Shown here piece after piece: positions 60,966 through 64,000 of a stretch of DNA of 64,000 nucleotides (positions are counted from its first letter, which is position 1; every line of letters starts with the position of its first letter). The translations under genes and the position numbers were made by a program. The stretch is from Protonemura montana. Lineage: Eukaryota > Arthropoda > Insecta > Plecoptera > Nemouridae. A model generated the notes under the pieces. That model searched no databases, was not told the origin of the DNA, and saw nothing but the letters and a program-made list of their open reading frames with translations. Location: NCBI GenBank assembly GCA_947568835.1, contig OX387604.1:20923076-20987075 (forward strand), written 5' to 3'.

Positions 60966-63118
60966 GCGTTTTTGGTACTTGTAAAACTGAAGACTTCTGT
61001 ATCTTCCACTCCCCATTCCCGGTATTTTGTATTAGCTAGAAGTACTTATCATATTTATTGAAATGAGCTCTGGCTTGTTCAGATTCGAAAGAGGGTGAAA
61101 ATCCTAGCGCACTGTACCTCCTTTCCCTTCCGAGTGACGTTGTGCTGGATGTCGCGGACAAACCCGACTAATTTCCTGACAATTACCTTACCTGATATTT
61201 TTTTTGTAGTCTATCTGAAGTAGCTGATCGAAACGGTCCATGACGTATGTGTAAACAAGCTAATTGAGTTGTCATTAGTTGGCATGGAGAGTGCCAGAAA
61301 ACTGGAATGTCAGGATAAGGGGAAAATCAAATCGTGTGATCATTGAATCGAGGATAATTCCATTTGATATTTCAGATTATCTTGTTTGACAGTTTAATTT
61401 AATATCTCTTACAATTGTACAATTAAGAAACGGTGGTAAGGTTAGACACCTGGGCAAATTCTATTTTTGAAATAAAACGGGTAAAGATTAGAATTGAACG
61501 AAGAAAAGTGCAATGGAAGGGACTGAAAATATTGTTGAAATTTTTAGAAGAAAGATGTTAGAATTAGTAATAGAAGATAGTTTAGGTAAAAAGTTTCAGT
61601 ATTTTTTCTGCCACCTGCATTTAACATGCAAATTGCAGTTATTTCTTGGGAAAAAATGATTAAATAAATAAAATAAAATGACAATATAATGGTAATAATA
61701 ATAGGATGATAATAAAAGTTGTTTAAAGTTGAATAGGAAAAGCCGGGCCAAATTTTCCTTTTGCCCTTAGGTACCTCTAAATGTTCTTATCATTTCACAA
61801 GATTTTTGAGTTGGACCGGGTTTTCGTTTGGTAGTTACAGCCGGTTTAGTAACTCACGCTTCTCTGTTAAGTTTCTTACTTTAGTCGTAATTGTAACATT
61901 TTTTATTCTTTTAGTGCAATCTCAGTATATAAGTAATTGCTCTATGTTTGGTAGTGATCAGTTTAATTTTTGCCTGGTTTTTTTTTTATTTATTTTATTT
62001 TTTAAGTTCTTACAAAATTCTTCATTTATTTTTGTTTGAATTTGAGCCTAAGGGCTTATATCACATGGTGCATTGATGGGTTCTTGATTGGCTTAGCTGG
62101 CATGATTGTCCTAAGGGGTACTTATGTCCGCCATGTTCAATCTGAATGTGCCACTGGTTGGGCCCGGTCCGTCTAATGACAGTTTGAGCATTGAAGGTTG
62201 TCATATGTTATATCGTTGAGTGTGCCAACTTAATAAGGGGTGATGATTTCAAGACAGAATATTTGAATTTCATATCTCTGTCCAGTCTCATCCAATGTGG
62301 CCGCATGTTTAACAAATAATGATTTGCTCAATTTTGTTTTGCCCAACTCAGGATTAATTTCCTGCTAAAAGCAGGGGTTAAGACAACCCAGAACTGAAAA
62401 TGGATGTAATACGCGAAAATATTACCTTACCCTATTTCAAACCCATGCCACAAGCTGTTGTAATACCGGTCAAGTAATTTTCGCGAAATCAGTAGAGCTA
62501 CTACTTTCGAAGATACTTTTCGCTCAAAGCGAAACGGCTTGTTTCACAAGCTCTGTGTTCAAGGGCATTGCAGACAAGCGCCATACATAAGAATGTGCAC
62601 AAAATTATCAAGTTGTTTTGTTATCTAAAAGTTAGAACTAACTGGCCACGTGCACCATGTCTCACATCACCACTCTAGGAGTTAGCAGTCTAGCCAACGA
62701 GCTAAGTTTCTCATGAATCTCTCATGAACTAAGAAAATGCAGTAACTAAAGCCTCTTCTTTATTTTATTGCTACGGCCACTGTCCACCGGCCACCAGTGC
62801 CTTAAATCGTCCTTGTATTCATTGAATCGGCTGTCACTAGATTTCTAGACCAACCAGTCCAGGAGATTTAGACAAATTTTATTGTTTATCGTTTATTTAT
62901 TTGGCTACTGACAAGTTACATTGTTATTGTATGGTCTTATATAATAAGTTAAAATATGGAGCTGTAAACAGTGATATAAAATATAATAATAATAATGGTA
63001 ATTCAGACTACGATCAGTAGAGTACCTCATAATGAAGTAATGGTTGGACCTACTCTGTGGTAGGGTTACTTAGTACGTACCTATCTAATTTAGTAGTGGC
63101 AGTTTAATAAAAAAAAAG
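60966..63118. other. Stretch without a recognisable gene
   Basis: AT-rich sequence with only short ORFs, such as a hydrophobic one at 61761-62039 that has no supporting signal. No repeats shared with other parts of the window were noticed. Confidence 0.4.
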
Positions 63119-63760
63119 TTAATGATAATATTCTATATTAATAATAATAAGAAATATTTTATTCAGGGGGAAGAGTTCAGGGTGGGATCGTACGAGTGTG
63201 CTAGCTATTTGAATGATGGTGCAGGTGAGGGTAAGGATTTTGTGGGTTGTGGAGCAGCCAGCGATGATGCGGACTGCCTGTTTTTGCATTTTAAATATTC
63301 TTGGTGCATGGGTTATTGTGCCCCAGAAGAGGAGGCCATAGGAGAGGTGGGAGTGTAGATGAGCATGGCACACAAGTTTTAGAGAGTGTGTGTTAGTAAT
63401 TGATTTAATCTACGGTGGAGGAAGCATTTGCTTTTGATTTTATTAAGGGTCGTGTGAATACGGTGGGACGAGTCTAGGTTGGGGGGTAATATGAATTCCA
63501 AGGAATTTGATGGAGGTTGTGCTGGGAACTATCTTGTTGTTCATTCGAATGAGTGGTGAGGAGTCGGGGGTGTTGTTTTCAGAGTGGAAATGGATGTTAT
63601 AGGATTCAAACGGTTGAATGGCTAGCCTGTTGAGAAGGCAGTAGGAGGATATGATGGATGTTTGCGCGTTGGCCGTTTGGGTAAGGGAGGAAATTGATTG
63701 GGATTTGGGGCAAGTGAGGAGGTGGGTGGTATTGTCTAGGTAAGGTAAGACAAAAATAGT
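63119..63760 (-). pseudogene. Second reverse transcriptase fragment of the same LINE family
   Basis: On the minus strand it reads LDNTTHLLTCPKSQ, SYCLLNRLAIQP, PLIRMNNKIVPSTTSIKFLG and then, after a frameshift near 63490, HLSYGLLFWGTITHAPRIFK followed by MQKQAVRIIAGCS. The first part parallels 48600-48850 of the other copy (DDTSHLLTSPKSQ, FCLNNRLALQP, PLIRVNNKIIPSATSTKFLG), so both belong to one family. The second part supplies the C-terminal region missing from the other copy. Inactive. Confidence 0.8.
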
Positions 63761-64000
63761 AACAAGTTGAATTTTGCGGATGATCAGGACACCTTCCTGA
63801 ACATTAGCCGAAAATGTTATAAAAATTAACCCAGGGCATCAGTGTCTTTATTCTCGTTTTAATAAAAGCACTGTTAATGGCGAAGCTAAGGGTTGGAAAA
63901 ACAAAATGTAGACGATAATCACAGATTCGATAATGTTGTAGTTCTCTAGATTGCCAACCCAACAAAATAATTTAAAAAAAAACAGAGTGACCAAGATTGC

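Noticed and set aside
1-64000. CRISPR arrays, tRNA genes and prokaryotic operons
   Set aside because: None present; the repeats are contiguous tandem arrays without spacers and the genes are spliced eukaryotic ones.

Overview
This is a window of an intron-rich, AT-rich animal nuclear genome. The genes are split by GT-AG introns, pentamer and minisatellite arrays are large, and there are several kinds of transposon remnant. The gene set (an MSL2-type ubiquitin ligase, a steroid/fatty-acid SDR, a SEFIR-domain receptor) and a SINE with a 5S rRNA-derived head fit an arthropod or another ecdysozoan invertebrate. I cannot place it more closely from the sequence.

Layout. 1.8-4.9 kb (+): complete four-exon msl-2 gene, with a RING finger and a CXC domain. 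7.5-11.5 kb (-): complete six-exon very-long-chain 3-oxoacyl-CoA reductase / 17-beta-hydroxysteroid dehydrogenase-like SDR, 312 aa. 13.6-32.6 kb (-): a single-pass receptor with a cytoplasmic SEFIR domain (IL-17-receptor-like), assembled here from eleven exons whose phases fit at all junctions but one. Its introns hold a 4.25-kb DNA transposon, two large G-rich minisatellites, a 5S-headed SINE and a LINE tail. 36.35 kb (+): frame-shifted EF-hand gene fragment. 37.6-39.2 kb (-): 544-aa acidic single-exon ORF of unknown function. 42.3-43.1 kb (-): dead PIF/Harbinger transposase. 43.6-46.8 kb and 54.1-61.0 kb: two copies of one segment in inverted orientation. 47.7-49.0 kb (+) and 63.1-63.8 kb (-): fragments of one non-LTR reverse transcriptase family. 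53.1-54.1 kb: 45-bp minisatellite at the edge of the second segment copy.

The most notable object is a 4.25-kb element present twice in inverted orientation (17656-21903 and 55802-60045). Its ends read CCCTGCTGAAAA, and both subterminal regions are packed with the palindrome CAAGATCTTG. One copy interrupts the duplicated segment, so the other segment copy serves as a natural empty site. It shows a precise insertion with a 2-bp (AA) target duplication; the first copy is flanked by TA. No known transposase is recognisable inside, but short exon-like ORFs are preserved in both copies. The order of events can be read directly: segment duplication first, then the (much more similar) transposon insertions.

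The three main genes are unrelated in function and show no operon-like arrangement. Regions not listed as features showed nothing I could support.
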